Positions 15,428-17,590 of a stretch of 17,590 nt of DNA are shown piece after piece. Made by a program: the position numbers and the translations under genes. How positions within the stretch are numbered: position 1 is the stretch's first letter; each line of letters begins with the position of its first letter. The notes under the pieces were generated by a model that saw only the letters and a list, made by a program, of their open reading frames with translations, ran no database searches and had not been told where the DNA came from. The DNA is from Hadesarchaea archaeon (GTDB taxonomy: Archaea > Hadarchaeota > Hadarchaeia > Hadarchaeales > Hadarchaeaceae), in assembly GCA_014361095.1 (NCBI GenBank), contig JACIWF010000014.1:1-17590 (forward strand), given 5' to 3'.

Positions 15428-17479
15428 ATGACTTTTGAGCAGATGGTTCAGAGTATCTCGGAAGCGACGGGGTTGAGCCGCGATGAGGTTATGTCCAGAA
15501 TTCGGAGCAAGCAGGATGAGCTCGGTGGTTTTGTAACCTTAGAGGGAGCGGCGAACATCGTTGCCCGGGAGTTCGGCGTCATCTTCGAGCGCAAGGAGCC
15601 GGAGGTCAAGCCCCTCCGCATAGAGGATCTGCTGCCCGGTATGTCCAAGGTTGACCTTCTGGCCCGGGTGGTCAGGATTCAGGAGCCGCGTGAATTTCAA
15701 AGATCTGGTGGCAGGCCAGGCCAGGTGGGGAGCCTGGTTCTTCAGGATTCCACCGGAGAGATAAGGTTGGTGTTGTGGGATGAAAAGACCTCGGTGCTGA
15801 GGCAGGGAGGGCTGAAAAAAGGGGACATCATCAGGGTTCAGGGGGCCTATGTTCGGGAGGGCTTGGATAAACGTCCGGAGCTCAGCCTAGGCGCCCGCGG
15901 CACCATCTCCCTGTGCCCCGACCATCCGCTGGCCCGGGAGCTGCCGCCTCTTGCTAAATCCAGGGTGAAGCTAGCAGATTTGGCTTCTCATATGGTTGAG
16001 GTCGATGTATTGGGGCGTGTGGTCACTTGTAGTGAGGTTAGGATCTTTGAGCGCCCGGATGGAACCACGGGAAAGGTAGCGACGCTAATTCTCATGGATG
16101 AGACCGGTCAGGTGAGGGTTTCGCTGTGGGACGATTGGGCTGAGGCGGCAAAGGAGATCAGCCGTGGTGATGTGGTGATGATAGAGAACGCCACGGTCCG
16201 GCAGGGTCTGGGTGGTCGTGTTGAGCTGAGCCTCGGCTCGGGTGGTCGGCTGGTGAGAAATCCACCAGGGGCCGCAGAGCTCCCAGAGGTGACAGAGAGA
16301 CCGCTGAAGTTGATGGAAGTGGAACCTGAGATGAGATCTCTTGATGTTGTGGCTGTCGTGAAGCGCAAGTTGCCCGGGCGTGAGTTCAAGCGCGGTGATG
16401 GTTCAGTGGGCAGGGTGGTGAGCGTGATCCTCGCGGATGAAACTGGCACCATGCGGGCATCTTTTTGGGATTCTGCGGCGGAACTGGCCCAGGGGCTGCA
16501 GCCAAATGATGTAGTTCTGCTAAGGAACGCTTATACTCGAACCGGACTCGGCGGCAGGCCTGAGATTCATGTCGGTAGAAACACCCAGGTTGAGATAAAT
16601 CCACCCGGAATTGTTGTTGCCGGGCCCAAGTCACAGCTCCTCAAGATAGGCGAGCTTGAACCCAATCTCGATGCTGTGGAGTTGGTTGGCAGGGTTGTGG
16701 AGGTGTCCGAGAGACGCGAGTTTACCCGACCAGATGGAAGGAAGGGGACAGTGGCGTCGATAGTGCTGGGAGACGATACTGGGACGGTCAGGGTTTCCCT
16801 CTGGCGGGAGCACGCGGAAATTGTGGAGCAGCTAAAGGTTGGTGATGTGGTGAGGTTGGTCGATGCTTACACCACCCTTGGACTCATGGGCCAGGTGGAG
16901 CTTCATCTGGGCAGCCAGGGAAAACTGGAGTTGAATCCGGCTTTGGAGGTGCCCCAGGTGGCGGTCACGGAGTCAGCCGCGCCGGGACCGGAGCGTCTAG
17001 AAATTTCCAAGATTGATCGGGATGGGGAGAGGGTGGAGGTCCGGGGAACGGTGATACAGGTTTTTCATCGCCGCCCGATATTTGATGTCTGCCCCAGCTG
17101 CGGTCGGAGCATTGCTGGCTCAGAAACCAGTTTGATCTGTGACGAGTGTGGTAAACCGGTTACTCCGGAGCACCGGATGGTGGTCAGTTTGTTGCTGGAT
17201 GACGGCACCGGAAACATTCGCGTGGCCCTTTTCGGCAGGGTGGCGGAGAAGCTGCTGGGGATGAGTGCACAGCAGGTTTTTGATTACCTCAGGTCAAATC
17301 CAGATTTAGCCGCGTTTTATCGTGGGCTTGGACTGGTCGGGAGGGAGCTGATAGTCGTTGGGGTCACGAGAAGAGATAGATATTTTGATCAACTGGAGAT
17401 CCGGGTCCAGGACTTTAGAGCAGCCCACCCGCTGGAGGAGGCTAGGTTGCTTCTCAAAAGGCTAAAAGAAATGACGTGA
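15428..17479 (+). CDS. rpa: replication protein A, single-strand DNA-binding, five OB folds with zinc finger
   Basis: This 683-residue protein coats single-stranded DNA in replication and repair. An N-terminal helical part (1-60) precedes four tandem OB folds beginning near residues 63, 180, 293 and 405. Each carries a D-x-TG-x-(I/V/M)R-x-(S/V)(L/F)W core, such as DETGQVRVSLWD and DDTGTVRVSLWR. A fifth OB fold (about 524-665) has a C4 zinc finger (C555, C558, C571, C574) and ends in DDGTGNIRVALFG. The repeat spacing is 112-119 residues. Single-polypeptide RPAs with four or five OB folds are known from methanogens. ATG 15428 is chosen because the TATA box at 15385 excludes TTG 15365. GTG 15422, two codons earlier, is also possible. 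RadA starts 21 nt downstream, so the strand-coating protein and the recombinase may be co-expressed. Confidence 0.94.
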   Translation: MTFEQMVQSISEATGLSRDEVMSRIRSKQDELGGFVTLEGAANIVAREFGVIFERKEPEVKPLRIEDLLPGMSKVDLLARVVRIQEPREFQRSGGRPGQVGSLVLQDSTGEIRLVLWDEKTSVLRQGGLKKGDIIRVQGAYVREGLDKRPELSLGARGTISLCPDHPLARELPPLAKSRVKLADLASHMVEVDVLGRVVTCSEVRIFERPDGTTGKVATLILMDETGQVRVSLWDDWAEAAKEISRGDVVMIENATVRQGLGGRVELSLGSGGRLVRNPPGAAELPEVTERPLKLMEVEPEMRSLDVVAVVKRKLPGREFKRGDGSVGRVVSVILADETGTMRASFWDSAAELAQGLQPNDVVLLRNAYTRTGLGGRPEIHVGRNTQVEINPPGIVVAGPKSQLLKIGELEPNLDAVELVGRVVEVSERREFTRPDGRKGTVASIVLGDDTGTVRVSLWREHAEIVEQLKVGDVVRLVDAYTTLGLMGQVELHLGSQGKLELNPALEVPQVAVTESAAPGPERLEISKIDRDGERVEVRGTVIQVFHRRPIFDVCPSCGRSIAGSETSLICDECGKPVTPEHRMVVSLLLDDGTGNIRVALFGRVAEKLLGMSAQQVFDYLRSNPDLAAFYRGLGLVGRELIVVGVTRRDRYFDQLEIRVQDFRAAHPLEEARLLLKRLKEMT

Positions 17480-17500
17480 GAGTATAAAGGGGAGAGGTTA

Positions 17501-17590
17501 TTGTCTGAGGTCGTCAAAAAAAGGATAGAAAGCCTTCCCGGTGTCGGTGAGGCCACGGCGGAGAAACTTCGGGAGGCCGGTGACCGGACC
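17501..17590 (+). CDS. radA: RadA recombinase, N-terminal fragment cut by window end
   Basis: Only the first 30 codons are inside the window. The product starts SEVVKKRIESLPGVGEATAE, followed by KLREAG, which is the helix-hairpin-helix N-terminal domain of archaeal RadA, the RecA/Rad51 homologue for strand exchange. TTG 17501 is preceded by GGGGAGAGGT, a good ribosome-binding sequence. The ATPase core lies outside the window. Other proteins with helix-hairpin-helix starts are possible, but this wording and the position after RPA favour RadA. Confidence 0.8.
   Translation, partial: MSEVVKKRIESLPGVGEATAEKLREAGDRT

Noticed and set aside
17482..17488. GTATAAA as a TATA box for radA
   Set aside because: It is only about 13 bases before the TTG start, so a transcript would begin inside the gene. 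The good ribosome-binding sequence supports read-through from RPA instead.

Overview
The window looks like a stretch of an archaeal chromosome. It carries an archaeal replication factor C small subunit, a replication protein A with several OB folds, the start of RadA, an archaeal-type topoisomerase IA, an isoleucyl-tRNA synthetase and an HMG-CoA reductase for isoprenoid lipid synthesis. TATA-like boxes lie about 25-40 bases before several starts, and TTG/GTG starts are plausible. The gene set is euryarchaeal in flavour (RPA rather than crenarchaeal SSB). The phylum cannot be fixed from the sequence alone.

Layout. Positions 1-562 hold no confident gene. They contain three exact and one diverged copy of a 16-bp palindrome (CTACGTA-NN-TACGTAG), a possible decayed reading frame, a terminator-like hairpin and the trkA promoter. 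Positions 563-3400 (+) form a tight potassium-transport operon: trkA, a 50-residue one-helix membrane microprotein that is easily missed, trkH, and an exported membrane-anchored OB-fold protein. Two of the junctions are ATGA overlaps. topA (+) follows at 3431-5497. Positions 5565-9643 form an osmotic-stress block: a GT4 glycosyltransferase, a short MscS channel overlapping it by 4 nt, a second MscS channel on the minus strand, and an OtsB-type trehalose-6-phosphatase divergent from it across a symmetric TATA box. rfcS (-, 9707-10675) and ileS (+, 10825-14016) diverge from each other. The window closes with hmgA (class II HMG-CoA reductase), a five-OB-fold RPA and the first 30 codons of radA, all on +.

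How the parts fit. Trk potassium uptake, probable synthesis of trehalose or another sugar-phosphate-derived solute, and two tension-gated channels cover the two arms of turgor control: loading solutes and releasing them. The rest is DNA replication and repair (TopA, RfcS, RPA, RadA), translation (IleS) and membrane lipid precursor supply (HmgA). The most unusual items are the palindrome cluster at the left end, the Trk microprotein, the exported OB-fold protein, the GT4-OtsB-MscS grouping, and a bacterial-type (class II) HMG-CoA reductase next to RPA and radA.
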